This document shows, in pieces, positions 7,640-16,059 of a stretch of DNA of 64,000 nucleotides (position 1 is the first letter of the stretch; each line of letters starts with the position of its first letter). Made by a program: the position numbers and the translations under genes. Origin of the DNA: JACPDI01 sp035463475 (GTDB lineage: Bacteria > Acidobacteriota > Vicinamibacteria > Vicinamibacterales > 2-12-FULL-66-21); the NCBI GenBank assembly GCA_035463475.1, contig DATHTE010000062.1, positions 1 to 64,000 on the forward strand, given 5' to 3'. The notes beneath the pieces are model-generated. The model ran no database searches. It saw only the letters and a list, made by a program, of their open reading frames with translations, and was not told where the DNA came from.

Positions 7640-8950
7640 TCAAAGCCGGAAGAGCTTCGCGGTCGCCTCTCCGCGGTAGACGTTACGTGAGTCCACGATG
7701 AGCGGCGCCTTCTCGAGGATTTCCTCGTAATCGAAGGCTTTGTGGTTGGTCGTGATGATGGCGCAATCCACGCCGTCCGAAAACGCCTGCGCCGGCGCGA
7801 TCGCCTTCATCTTGAAGTCTCCATGATCCACTTCCTCGATGTGAGGATCGCTGTAACTCACGACCGCGCCCGCCTTCCGGAGCAGTTGCGCGACGTCAAT
7901 CGCCGGCGACTCTCGCGCGTCGTTCACGTCGGGCTTGTACGCGATGCCGAACAAATGGACCTTCGACCCTCGCAGGGGCTTGCAGACGCTGTTGAGCGCC
8001 TCGGCGACGCGCTGCACCACGTAGCGCGGCATGCTGCCGTTGATGTGACCCGCCAGCTCGATGAACCGGCTCTCGAACCCGAACTGCCGCGCTTTCCAGC
8101 TGAGATAGAACGGATCGATGGGAATGCAGTGCCCGCCCAGGCCGGGGCCCGGGTAGAACGGCATGAAACCGAACGGCTTCGTCTTCGCCGCGTCGATCAC
8201 TTCCCAGACGTCGATGTCGAGCTCGTGGCACATCAGCGCCAGCTCGTTCACCATCCCGATGTTCACCGCGCGGAACGTGTTCTCGAGCAGCTTCACCATC
8301 TCCGCCACGCGCGTCGATGACACGGGGATGACCGTCTCCATCCGCTGCTGGTACAGCGCCATCGCGACCCGCGTGGACGTCTCGTCGATCCCGCCGACCA
8401 CCTTCGGGATATTGCGCGTCGTCCACTGCGGGTTGCCGGGATCGACACGTTCCGGCGAGAACGCGAGGAAGAAGTCCCGGCCGGCCTTGAGGCCGCCCGC
8501 TTCCAGCATCGGCTGCACGACTTCATCGGTGGTACCCGGATAGGTCGTCGATTCCAGGATCACCAGCTGACCGCGGTGCAGGTGCTTCGCCACCTGCTCG
8601 ACGGCGCCGACGACGTACGACAAGTCGGGATCCTTCGTCTTGCGGAGCGGCGTCGGCACGCAGATGTTGACGGTGTCGACGGCGTCCAGCGCCCCGAAGT
8701 CGGTCGTCGCACGGAACCGGCCGCTCTTGACGACGGTGGCGACCTGCGCGGCCTGCACGTCGGGAATGTACGACTCCCCCTTGTTCAAGGCGTCGACCTT
8801 CCGCGCGTCCACGTCGAGACCCGTGCAGGCGAACCCGACCTCCGCAAGCTCCACGACGAGCGGAAGGCCGACGTATCCGAGTCCGATCACGCCGACGCGG
8901 GCGGAGTGGTCGCGCAGTTTTCCGATGAGATCTTCGGCGAGAGTATTCAT
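7640..8950 (-). CDS. wbpA: UDP-N-acetyl-D-glucosamine 6-dehydrogenase
   Basis: A 436-residue UDP-sugar dehydrogenase that oxidises the C6 hydroxyl of UDP-GlcNAc twice to the uronic acid using NAD+. The NAD-binding GVIGLGYVGLP is at residues 20-30. The catalytic cysteine is C275 in GPGLGGHCIPIDP, with K256/K258 (KTKP) and SPERVDPGN before it. The GHCIPIDP form and the preceding FGFMPFYPGPG are typical of the WbpA/UDP-GlcNAc group rather than UDP-glucose dehydrogenase. It is the first step of the wbp pathway and is separated from wbpB/wbpD by the FG-GAP gene. It diverges from the flavoprotein gene at 9008 with a 57 bp gap that must contain both promoters. Confidence 0.92.
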   Translation of the reverse strand: MNTLAEDLIGKLRDHSARVGVIGLGYVGLPLVVELAEVGFACTGLDVDARKVDALNKGESYIPDVQAAQVATVVKSGRFRATTDFGALDAVDTVNICVPTPLRKTKDPDLSYVVGAVEQVAKHLHRGQLVILESTTYPGTTDEVVQPMLEAGGLKAGRDFFLAFSPERVDPGNPQWTTRNIPKVVGGIDETSTRVAMALYQQRMETVIPVSSTRVAEMVKLLENTFRAVNIGMVNELALMCHELDIDVWEVIDAAKTKPFGFMPFYPGPGLGGHCIPIDPFYLSWKARQFGFESRFIELAGHINGSMPRYVVQRVAEALNSVCKPLRGSKVHLFGIAYKPDVNDARESPAIDVAQLLRKAGAVVSYSDPHIEEVDHGDFKMKAIAPAQAFSDGVDCAIITTNHKAFDYEEILEKAPLIVDSRNVYRGEATAKLFRL

Positions 8951-9007
8951 GGGAATATGGTGCCGTGGAATATATCAGGCAATCGCCGCAGCCGTCACCC
9001 GTGCCCC

Positions 9008-10105
9008 ATGGCTGATGTCGACGTCCTCATCATCGGCGGCGGCGTGACCGGCCTCGCCAGCGCCCTCGCGAGCGCGGAACGCGGGCTCGCCACGGCCCTC
9101 CTCGACACGCACCCGCGCTTCGGATCCGAAACGAGCACGCACAACAGCGGCGTCATCCACGCCGGGATCTACTACCCGGCCGACTCGCTCAAAGCGCGGC
9201 TGTGCGTCGAAGGACGCGAGCGCTTGTACGACTACTGCGCGCGACGGCAGGTCTCGCACGCGCGCTGCGGCAAGCTGATTGTCGCGGCGTCCGCCGCCGA
9301 GGTGACCGATCTCGAAGCGCTCGCGGGCCGTGCCGGGGCGAACGGGATCGAGGACGTGCGCCGGCTGAGCGCCGCCGAGGCTCTGGCGCGCGAGCCCCAC
9401 GTGCACGCCGTCGCGGCGTTGCTCTCCCCCTCGTCGGGAATCGTGTCGAGCGAGGAACTGGTGCGGGCGCTCGCGCGCGACTGCGCCGCTCAGGACGTGG
9501 CTTTGCTGCCGGGCACGGCAGCGACCGGCGCGGCGGACGCGGCCGACGGGATTGAGATCGCCACGCCGCGAGAGCGGATCGTGGCGCGTACGATCGTGAA
9601 CGCCGCGGGGCTGTACGCCGACGATGTGTCGCGAATGCTCGGCGGCGAGGCGTTCACAATCTACCCGTGCCGTGGCGAGTACACGGAGCTGGCACCACGA
9701 TGGCGGGACCGGTTCAGGGGACCCGTTTATCCGCTCCCGCATCCATCGGGGCACGGCCTCGGCGTTCACGTGACGCCGACGACCTGGGGATCGATCCTGC
9801 TCGGCCCGACCATCCGCTATCAAGATCGCAGGGACGACTACGAAGAGGGACGCCTCGCGCTCGAGGCGTTCCTCGAGCCGACGCGCGCGCTGCTGCCGGA
9901 AGTGACACTGGCGGACCTCCAGCCGGGAGGCACCGGCATCCGGCCCAAGCTGCACCCGCCCACGGAGTCGTTTGCGGACTTCCTCATCCGGCGCGACGCG
10001 CAACAGCCACGACTGGTCCACGCGGCCGGCATCGATTCGCCCGGGCTGACCGCGTGCCTCGCGATCGGCCGGATGGTGGCGGCAATCGTGGCGGACAGCT
10101 TGTAG
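9008..10105 (+). CDS. lhgO: L-2-hydroxyglutarate oxidase-like FAD oxidoreductase
   Basis: A 365-residue DAO-family flavoprotein. The FAD-binding VLIIGGGVTGLASALASAER is near the N-terminus. The stretch GSETSTHNSGVIHAGIYYPA and the later TIVNAAGLYADDVS and PCRGEYTEL are characteristic of the LhgO family, which oxidises L-2-hydroxyglutarate to 2-oxoglutarate and passes electrons to the respiratory chain. The ATG at 9008 is chosen because the FAD motif starts five residues later; the frame is open upstream but that region lies under wbpA on the other strand. It is convergent with rmlD (11 bp gap). It interrupts the sugar locus without an obvious pathway link, and related glycerol-dehydrogenase-like activities remain possible. 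Confidence 0.85.
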   Translation: MADVDVLIIGGGVTGLASALASAERGLATALLDTHPRFGSETSTHNSGVIHAGIYYPADSLKARLCVEGRERLYDYCARRQVSHARCGKLIVAASAAEVTDLEALAGRAGANGIEDVRRLSAAEALAREPHVHAVAALLSPSSGIVSSEELVRALARDCAAQDVALLPGTAATGAADAADGIEIATPRERIVARTIVNAAGLYADDVSRMLGGEAFTIYPCRGEYTELAPRWRDRFRGPVYPLPHPSGHGLGVHVTPTTWGSILLGPTIRYQDRRDDYEEGRLALEAFLEPTRALLPEVTLADLQPGGTGIRPKLHPPTESFADFLIRRDAQQPRLVHAAGIDSPGLTACLAIGRMVAAIVADSL

Positions 10106-10116
10106 GGCGGCCACGC

Positions 10117-11007
10117 TCATGCCCTCGGCGTCCCCTGCGTCCCCTGCGGTTGACTCGCACGCGCCCGCACGTACTCCCGCAGCGCGTCCTGCCAATGCGA
10201 CATCGTGATCCCGGCCGCCGCGAGCTTTGCGTTCGAGAGAGCGCAGTAACGCGGGCGGCGGGCCTTGAGCGCCGCGGTTTCCAGCATCATCGGCGCCAGC
10301 CGCGCCTCGCGGCCGAGCAGGCGTGCCGCCTCGCGCGCCAGTTCGTCCCAACCGCAGTGGCCGGAGTTCACGCAGTGATAGAGCCCCGGCGGAAGGTCCC
10401 TTTCGAGCAGCCGCACGGTCGCAGCCGCCGCCTCCGGCGCGCTGGTCGGCGACACGACGCGGTCCACGAACACCGGCACCTCACGTCCTTGATCGATCGC
10501 GGCGACCACCGTGCCGACGCTCCCGAGTTTCGCGCTGGTTCCCGCGGTCGGGCCGCCGAACAGGCTCTCGACGCGCAGCACGTACCAGCGTGACGCCTCC
10601 CGCGCGAGCCACTCGCCCACCAGCTTCGAGGCCCCGTAGACGCTGAGCGGGCCCGGCCGATCCTCCTCCGTGTAAGGACGATCCGCGCGGCCGTCGAACA
10701 CGAAGTCCGTGCTGAAGTGCACGAACGCGGCGCCCCCGCGGTCGGCGGCCCGCGCCAGCACCTGGACGGCAAACGCGTTGATCTGGAACGCGTCGACCGG
10801 GACCTCTTCGGCGCGATCGACGCCGTTGTGGGCCGCGCAGTTGACGACGGCGTCTGGCCGGAACGCCGCGACGGCCGCCTCCACCGCCGCTCGGTCCGTG
10901 ATGTCCAGCTCGCCGCGCGCGAGGCCCTTCACGTCGTGGGCGCGCGCGAGCTGCTCGAGCATCGCGGCCCCCAGGTGCCCCGCTGCACCGGTCACGAGCA
11001 CTTTCAT
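10117..11007 (-). CDS. rmlD: dTDP-4-dehydrorhamnose reductase-like sugar reductase
   Basis: A 296-residue RmlD-type short-chain dehydrogenase. It has the N-terminal GAAGHLGAAM Rossmann loop, FSTDFVFDG with the catalytic threonine near residue 100, and YGASK (Y124, K128). RmlD reduces dTDP-4-keto-L-rhamnose with NADPH. No rmlA, rmlB or rmlC lies in the window, so it may act on rhamnose made with enzymes encoded elsewhere, or on another 4-keto sugar such as the Gmd product. The start overlaps the stop of the aminotransferase gene by 4 bp (ATGA). The last residues (SQPQGTQGTPRA) are low complexity and come from a short tandem repeat in the DNA. Confidence 0.88.
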   Translation of the reverse strand: MKVLVTGAAGHLGAAMLEQLARAHDVKGLARGELDITDRAAVEAAVAAFRPDAVVNCAAHNGVDRAEEVPVDAFQINAFAVQVLARAADRGGAAFVHFSTDFVFDGRADRPYTEEDRPGPLSVYGASKLVGEWLAREASRWYVLRVESLFGGPTAGTSAKLGSVGTVVAAIDQGREVPVFVDRVVSPTSAPEAAAATVRLLERDLPPGLYHCVNSGHCGWDELAREAARLLGREARLAPMMLETAALKARRPRYCALSNAKLAAAGITMSHWQDALREYVRARASQPQGTQGTPRA

Positions 11008-12146
11008 GCGGCGTAGAACGCGGCGATGCGATCCACCACGAACGCCTGCTGCTCTTCGGTGAGCTCGCCGTAAATCGGCAGCGCCAGCACCTCCGCCGCC
11101 GCGGCCTCGGCCTCCAGGAACTCACCGCGAGCGTACCCAAGGCTCGCGAAGCATTCCTGCAGGTGGAAGGGAACCGGATAGTAGATCTCGGTCCCGATGC
11201 CGCTCGACTCGAGGTGCGCGCGGAGGTCGTCGCGGCGCGGCGCGCGGATCACGTACTGGTTGAAGATGTGATACCGGTTCGCCGGCTCGTACGGGAGCGT
11301 GAGCACTTCGTCGAGCCCCGCGGCGCGGAACATCCGATCGTAGCGTCCGGCGTTGCGGCGGCGGAACTCGGTCCAGGCGACGAGGTGCGGCGCCTTCACG
11401 CGCAGCACGGCGGCCTGGAGGGCGTCGAGCCGGAAATTGCCGCCGATGATCTTGTGGAAGTACTTCGGCTCCGCACCGTGGTTCCTCAGCAGCCGCACGC
11501 GCGTCGCGAGCGCATCGTCGTTGGTCGTCACGAGCCCCGCGTCCCCGAACGCGCCGAGGTTCTTGCTCGGGAAGAACGAGAAGCAGCCGAACTGCCCCAT
11601 CGTGCCCGCCTGCCGCGCGCCGTACCTGGCGCCGATCGCCTGTGCGGCGTCCTCGATGATCGCGATGCCGCGGCGCCGCGCGATGTCAACGAGCGGGTCC
11701 ATGTCGGCGCAGAGCCCGAACAGGTGGACGGGAATGATCGCCCGCGTGCGGGGGGTGATCGCGCGCTCGACCGCCGCGACGTTCGCGTTGAAGGTCACGG
11801 GATCGATGTCAACGAGCTTCGGGGTCGCGCCCACGCGGATGACCGAGCCCGCGGTAGCAAAGAACGAGAAGGTGGGGGTGATCACCTCATCGCCCGGCCC
11901 GATCTCGAGCGCCATCAACGCGACGAGCAGCGCATCGGTGCCCGACGAGACGCCAATCGCGTGCCGCGCGCCGATGAGGGAGGCCAGCTCGCGCTCCAGT
12001 TCCTCGATCTCCGGGCCGCCGATGAAGCGCTGGCTGTCAACCACGCGCGCGAGGGCGGCCATCGTCTCGTCGCGCAGCGGTCCGTTCTGCGCGCTCAGAT
12101 CGAGCAGCGGAACCCGGACGACGCTCGGGGATTTTGTAAATGCCAT
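11004..12146 (-). CDS. wbpE: DegT/DnrJ/EryC1 aminotransferase, probable WbpE
   Basis: A 380-residue PLP-dependent sugar aminotransferase. Motifs include GVSSGTDALLVAL (cofactor phosphate site), PVHLFG, EDAAQAIGA (D166, pairing with the pyridine nitrogen) and SFFPSKNLGAFGDAG, with the Schiff-base lysine K195. The FPSKNLG sequence is typical of the VioA/WbpE group, which aminates 3-keto or 4-keto nucleotide sugars from glutamate. With wbpA, wbpB and wbpD nearby, the best assignment is amination at C3 of the UDP-3-keto-GlcNAc-uronic acid. A 4-amino-sugar role, for example on the Gmd product, cannot be excluded. It is the first gene of a two-gene unit with rmlD. Confidence 0.85.
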   Translation of the reverse strand: MAFTKSPSVVRVPLLDLSAQNGPLRDETMAALARVVDSQRFIGGPEIEELERELASLIGARHAIGVSSGTDALLVALMALEIGPGDEVITPTFSFFATAGSVIRVGATPKLVDIDPVTFNANVAAVERAITPRTRAIIPVHLFGLCADMDPLVDIARRRGIAIIEDAAQAIGARYGARQAGTMGQFGCFSFFPSKNLGAFGDAGLVTTNDDALATRVRLLRNHGAEPKYFHKIIGGNFRLDALQAAVLRVKAPHLVAWTEFRRRNAGRYDRMFRAAGLDEVLTLPYEPANRYHIFNQYVIRAPRRDDLRAHLESSGIGTEIYYPVPFHLQECFASLGYARGEFLEAEAAAAEVLALPIYGELTEEQQAFVVDRIAAFYAA

Positions 12147-12171
12147 ACCCAGACTGTACCATCAGGCGCCG

Positions 12172-13344
12172 ATGCCGGGCCACTCGCTGAGGAAGACCAT
12201 CCTCCAGATCGTCGTGGCCGCGCTCGCATGGCGCGCGCTGACGGCAGTGGCTGCCTTCCTGGTGAACGTCGTCTTCCCGATCGGCCCGACGGGCGAACTG
12301 TTCACCGTCCGCGCGCGAACGCACTTCATCTGGGACACCTTCGCGCGATGGGACTCCGGCTGGTACTTCACGATTGCCCGGTACGGATACGAGTGGGTGG
12401 AAGGAGGCCGCAGCAACATCGCGTTCTTCCCCCTCTACCCGCTGCTCATGCGCTATCTCGGGCTCGCGTTCGGCGGCGGCCGCGTGAACCTGTTCCTGGC
12501 GGGCATCATCATCTCGTGGGCGTCGTTCGTGCTCGCGATGGTGATGCTGTACCGCCTGGCGAAGGTCGAGCTCGGCGATGATGAAGAACGAGCCAGGCAC
12601 GCGCTCGTCTACGCCGCCGTGTTCCCGTTCGCGTTCTTCTTCGGGGTGGTCTACACGGAGAGCCTCTTCCTCCTGCTCAGCGTGACGGCTTTTTATGGTT
12701 TCCGCACGCGGCGCTGGATGCTCGGCGCGGTCGCGGGCGCGCTGGCGACGGCGACACGGGCAAACGGCGTCTTCATGGTGCCAGCGCTCGCGCTCGTCGC
12801 CTGGCGCGAAGCGCGCGGCGGCGATCGGCGGACGCTGCTGCTGGCCTCAGTCGCCGTGGCCTTCACGCTCGCCGGCGTTGGGTCGTATTCGCTCTACGTC
12901 TACTCGGTGTCGGGTCATCCGTTCGAGTGGGCGAACACGATGGCGCGCTGGAACTGGCAGCCGGGCAGCACCGCCGGGTGGCAGCCGCTCGCCCAGCTCG
13001 TGGTCGCGCTCGCCACGCGTCCGTACGAACACCTCACCGGCTCGCCGCAGCGCGTGTTCGACCTGATGAACGCCGCCGCGGGGATCGCGCTCCTCGTCGC
13101 GACCCCCTTCATCTGGCGGCGCTTCGGGATCGCGTACGCGCTGCTGATCCTGGTCAACCTCTATGTGCCGCTCTCCTCCGGAGCACTCGAGGGAGTGGGC
13201 CGGTACGCCGCGGTCCTCTTCCCGTTCCCGTTGTGGCTGGCGACGATCGAATCGCGGACCATCCGGGCCGGGCTGCTCGCGACCTTCGGCATGTTCTACG
13301 GCATCGGCCTGGCGATGTTTACGAAGGTGTACCCGCTGTACTGA
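12172..13344 (+). CDS. PIG-V-like integral membrane mannosyltransferase
   Basis: A 390-residue multi-pass membrane protein of the GT-C type. Features matching PIG-V/mannosyltransferase families are IWDTFARWDSGWYFTIARYG soon after the first membrane helix (acidic and aromatic residues in the first extracytoplasmic loop), SNIAFFPLYPLLMR, and PFAFFFGVVYTESLFLLLS. Such enzymes transfer sugars from polyprenyl-phosphate donors on the periplasmic side. The ATG at 12172 is 25 bp from the divergent aminotransferase start. The next gene, an ALG5/DPM-like glycosyltransferase that could make the lipid-linked donor, starts at 13346, one base after the stop. The pair therefore reads as donor synthase plus membrane transferase. 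Confidence 0.8.
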   Translation: MPGHSLRKTILQIVVAALAWRALTAVAAFLVNVVFPIGPTGELFTVRARTHFIWDTFARWDSGWYFTIARYGYEWVEGGRSNIAFFPLYPLLMRYLGLAFGGGRVNLFLAGIIISWASFVLAMVMLYRLAKVELGDDEERARHALVYAAVFPFAFFFGVVYTESLFLLLSVTAFYGFRTRRWMLGAVAGALATATRANGVFMVPALALVAWREARGGDRRTLLLASVAVAFTLAGVGSYSLYVYSVSGHPFEWANTMARWNWQPGSTAGWQPLAQLVVALATRPYEHLTGSPQRVFDLMNAAAGIALLVATPFIWRRFGIAYALLILVNLYVPLSSGALEGVGRYAAVLFPFPLWLATIESRTIRAGLLATFGMFYGIGLAMFTKVYPLY

Positions 13345-13345
13345 C

Positions 13346-14158
13346 GTGCCGAACCTTCCGTCCCTCACGATCGTGGTGCCGTGCTTCAACGAGGGGCATC
13401 GACTCGTCGAGTCGCTCGACACGTTGCGGTCCTGGTTCCCGGATCGAACCGAGATCGTCGTCGTGGACGACGGCAGCACCGATGACACGTTCGAGCGGCT
13501 GCGCGGGTACGCCGAGGCACACGAGGGGATCGACGTGCACCATCTGCCGCGCAACCGTGGCAAAGGGGGCGCCATTCGCGAGGCGATTCCTCGCGCGCGC
13601 GGGACGCTCGTCGTGGTGATGGACGCCGACCTGGCCTACGATCGCGAGTCGGTGCAGCGGGTGATCGACGGGCTCGCGCAGGCGGAGATCGTGATCGGAA
13701 ACCGGCGGCACCCGGGGTCGCGGTACTCCGTCCCCGTGCGCCTGTTCGGCTTCGTGTACCGCCGCCACTTCGCGGGTCTCGTGTTCAACACGGTGCTGCG
13801 TGCGCTGATTCCCGTCTCCGCTCGCGATACCCAGTGCGGTCTGAAGGGCTTCAGGCTGGACGCGCTCAGGCGGATCGGTCGCTCGGTCACCACCGACGGG
13901 TTCGCGCTCGACGTGGAGATGCTGCTGGTCGCGAGAGGGCTGGGGATCCGAGTGGCCGACGCGCCGGTGCGCGTGACCTATCACTCCGCGAAGAGCAGCG
14001 TGCGGCTGCTGCAGAGCGCGTTCACGATGGGTTCGGACGTTCTCAGGATCGCCGTTCGGCGGATGGCGGGTCACTATTCCCCAGACCGCCTCCTGGCAGC
14101 GGCGGCGACGCCGCAGATCCAATCGGGGGAGGAGCCGCCCGCGCAACAGCCACCCTGA
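13346..14158 (+). CDS. GT2 polyprenyl-phosphate glycosyltransferase (ALG5-like)
   Basis: A 270-residue GT-A family 2 enzyme. It has LTIVVPCFNEGHRLVESLD at the N-terminus, the donor-site VVVDDGSTDDT, NRGKGGAIREA, MDADLAYD (DxD-like metal site) and the ALG5-type SARDTQCGLKGFR and DGFALDVEMLL. Enzymes of this group load glucose or mannose onto undecaprenyl or dolichyl phosphate at the cytoplasmic membrane. The GTG start at 13346 lies just after the TGA of the preceding gene, showing tight coupling with the membrane glycosyltransferase. The C-terminal 20 residues are low complexity (GEEPPAQQPP). It meets the next minus-strand gene end-to-end with no spacer. Confidence 0.87.
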   Translation: MPNLPSLTIVVPCFNEGHRLVESLDTLRSWFPDRTEIVVVDDGSTDDTFERLRGYAEAHEGIDVHHLPRNRGKGGAIREAIPRARGTLVVVMDADLAYDRESVQRVIDGLAQAEIVIGNRRHPGSRYSVPVRLFGFVYRRHFAGLVFNTVLRALIPVSARDTQCGLKGFRLDALRRIGRSVTTDGFALDVEMLLVARGLGIRVADAPVRVTYHSAKSSVRLLQSAFTMGSDVLRIAVRRMAGHYSPDRLLAAAATPQIQSGEEPPAQQPP

Positions 14159-15526
14159 TCAATCCTCACGGGACGCCGAGTAGACGACGCCACCCTGCGG
14201 GTCGATGTGGGCGATCAGGGTCGCCTCCGGTGTGACGCGCCCGCCGAGGATCGTGTAGATGAACCGAGGATCGCTCGTCGGCGGCAGGAACGGCGCCTCT
14301 ATGTCGCGAATCTCTGGAGCCTGCCGCACGATCTGGCGCGACGCGCTCACGAGCGCGCCGTACTCAGGCAGCCGGTGGATCTGCCACGCCGCGCGGCACC
14401 TCGCGGGCTGCACGACGAGCACCACCGCGAGCGCCAGCCAGGCGGCGACCTGACCGGCGCGCGCACGCGTGGCCGCGGGCAACAACAGCGTCAGCGCGGC
14501 GCTCGGCACGAGGGTCAGAAACCAGTAGTGCTCCTGGATGGGGCCGCGCCATGTGGAGAACCCGGCGACCGCAAGCAGGAGCGGCGCCATCGCGACGGCG
14601 AGCACAGCCGGGTCGCGGCGATGCAGCAGCAAGCCGGCCAGGCCGGCGGCGATGAGCAGCGCACCGGCCCAGGGCACTGAGTACGGCGCGAGGAGCAGCG
14701 CGGCGAGGATTCGGCCAACAGCGCCTGCGCTCTCGGCAACCCTCAGCTCCTCCGGATGATCGACGCTGTATCGCACGCTGCCGAGGACCGATCCCGCTGG
14801 CGGCGGCTGCTGCTGGGCGAGGTGGGCGACCACGTACGGCACCTGCAGGACGAGGACGATCTCGATCGCAAGGCGTGCGGCGGCGAAGGCGCGCCCCGGC
14901 TGGCGTTGGAGCAGTGGCTGAACGAGCATCCAACCGATGCACGCAACCGCGACGAACACACCCGCCGTGTGGGCGTGCACGGAGAGCCAGGCGAGCGCGA
15001 CCACGAGTGCCGCGCGCGGAAGCGACCACTGACCGGGCAACAGGACCACACCAATCGCGCACTTCGCGAGCGCCACCGCCAGCGGCGGGTTCCAGACGGT
15101 GGCCGTCAGGGCCATGTCGTACGGCGTGGTGGCTCCGAGCAGCACGACGGCGAGCGCCGGTGGGACCGACCCCAGCCGTCGGACCAGCACGTAGAGCAGA
15201 AACGTATCCGCGCCCGACTGAACGATCGACAGGCCGACACCGCCGACGTGCGGCAGGTTGTCCCCAAGTGGCCCCAGCACCACACGGATCAGCCAGAGGA
15301 CCCAGTAGTACACCGGTCCGAGCGTCGTTCCGCCCGCGGTGCTCGGCGTTCCCACCAGCGGCAGGTCGCGGAGCGGCCCGAGCGCGATGCGCCAGTCGCG
15401 AACCTGTTCGCCGAGCAGCCAGAACTGTTCAGAGATCGTGTGGGTGCGTATGAAGACCAAGTAGGCGAAGACACCAGGGAGCAGGGCGCCGCGCAGAGCT
15501 CGCAGCCACGTGGCACGCTCCCTCAC
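14159..15526 (-). CDS. Multi-pass membrane protein, GT-C-like
   Basis: A 455-residue hydrophobic protein with roughly ten membrane helices. The first follows RALRGALLPGVFAYLVFIRT, and an early extracytoplasmic loop holds EQFWLLGEQVRDWRIALGPL and GGTTLGPVYYWVLW. This layout, with acidic residues in loop 1 and a hydrophilic C-terminal domain (residues of about 390-455), resembles GT-C/family 39-type glycosyltransferases, but no diagnostic motif was found. Its start overlaps the smpB stop by 4 bp (ATGA), so it may be co-translated with smpB. Function is not known beyond a likely envelope-sugar role. Confidence 0.6.
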   Translation of the reverse strand: MRERATWLRALRGALLPGVFAYLVFIRTHTISEQFWLLGEQVRDWRIALGPLRDLPLVGTPSTAGGTTLGPVYYWVLWLIRVVLGPLGDNLPHVGGVGLSIVQSGADTFLLYVLVRRLGSVPPALAVVLLGATTPYDMALTATVWNPPLAVALAKCAIGVVLLPGQWSLPRAALVVALAWLSVHAHTAGVFVAVACIGWMLVQPLLQRQPGRAFAAARLAIEIVLVLQVPYVVAHLAQQQPPPAGSVLGSVRYSVDHPEELRVAESAGAVGRILAALLLAPYSVPWAGALLIAAGLAGLLLHRRDPAVLAVAMAPLLLAVAGFSTWRGPIQEHYWFLTLVPSAALTLLLPAATRARAGQVAAWLALAVVLVVQPARCRAAWQIHRLPEYGALVSASRQIVRQAPEIRDIEAPFLPPTSDPRFIYTILGGRVTPEATLIAHIDPQGGVVYSASRED

Positions 15527-16002
15527 CGCGACCGCCGCTCCTTGATCGCCGCGCGCGTCTCGCGCTCGGCATCACGGCGGCGGATCGTCTCGCGCTTGTC
15601 GTGCGTTTTCTTGCCTTTCGCGAGGCCGATGGCGAGCTTCACGCGCCCGTTCTTGAAGTACATGCGCGTGGGCACGAGCGTCATGCCGCGCTCGGTCGTC
15701 TTACCGATCAACTTGCGGATCTGCTCGCGGTGGAGAAGCAGTTTCCGGCGGCGCGTGGGATCGTGGTCGGCGTATCCGCGATGGCTGTAGGGAGATACGT
15801 GGATGTTGTACGCCCAGATCTCCCCCGCCTCGGCGCGCGCGTAACTGTCGCGCAGGTTCACGCGCCCTTCCCGGATCGCCTTGACCTCCGTCCCGAGCAG
15901 CGCCATCCCCGCCTCGAACGTCTCGAGGATGTGGTAGTCGTGGAACGCCTTGCGGTTGTCGGCGATCAGCTTCTCGGCAGGTTTCTCTGGAGTCTTGGCC
16001 AC
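15523..16002 (-). CDS. smpB: SsrA-binding protein SmpB
   Basis: A 159-residue SmpB. It binds tmRNA and brings it to stalled ribosomes for trans-translation. Conserved elements are IADNRKAFHDYHILETFEAG near the start, GTEVKAIREGRVNLRDSYA, SPYSHRGYADHDPTRRRKLL and the basic C-terminal tail (KKTHDKRETIRRRDAERETR). Length and order match the family exactly. It is encoded within a minus-strand run after pdxA. The tmRNA gene was not found in this window. Confidence 0.97.
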   Translation of the reverse strand: MAKTPEKPAEKLIADNRKAFHDYHILETFEAGMALLGTEVKAIREGRVNLRDSYARAEAGEIWAYNIHVSPYSHRGYADHDPTRRRKLLLHREQIRKLIGKTTERGMTLVPTRMYFKNGRVKLAIGLAKGKKTHDKRETIRRRDAERETRAAIKERRSR

Positions 16003-16009
16003 GGGTCAC

Positions 16010-16059
16010 GTCCGCTGCAGGCGGACACTGCGCCTTATCCGGTCCGCCTAAATGCGGAC
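16010..16059. repeat. Two tandem GTCCGC/GCGGAC inverted repeats
   Basis: Two short palindromes lie between pdxA and smpB. At 16010-16026 GTCCGC and GCGGAC flank TGCAG; at 16042-16059 the same arms flank CTAAAT. The second overlaps the pdxA stop codon. The arm sequence recurs in the larger perfect hairpin at 41691-41722, which suggests a dispersed element family. It might also stop transcription leaving pdxA, although no U-tract follows. Confidence 0.5.
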
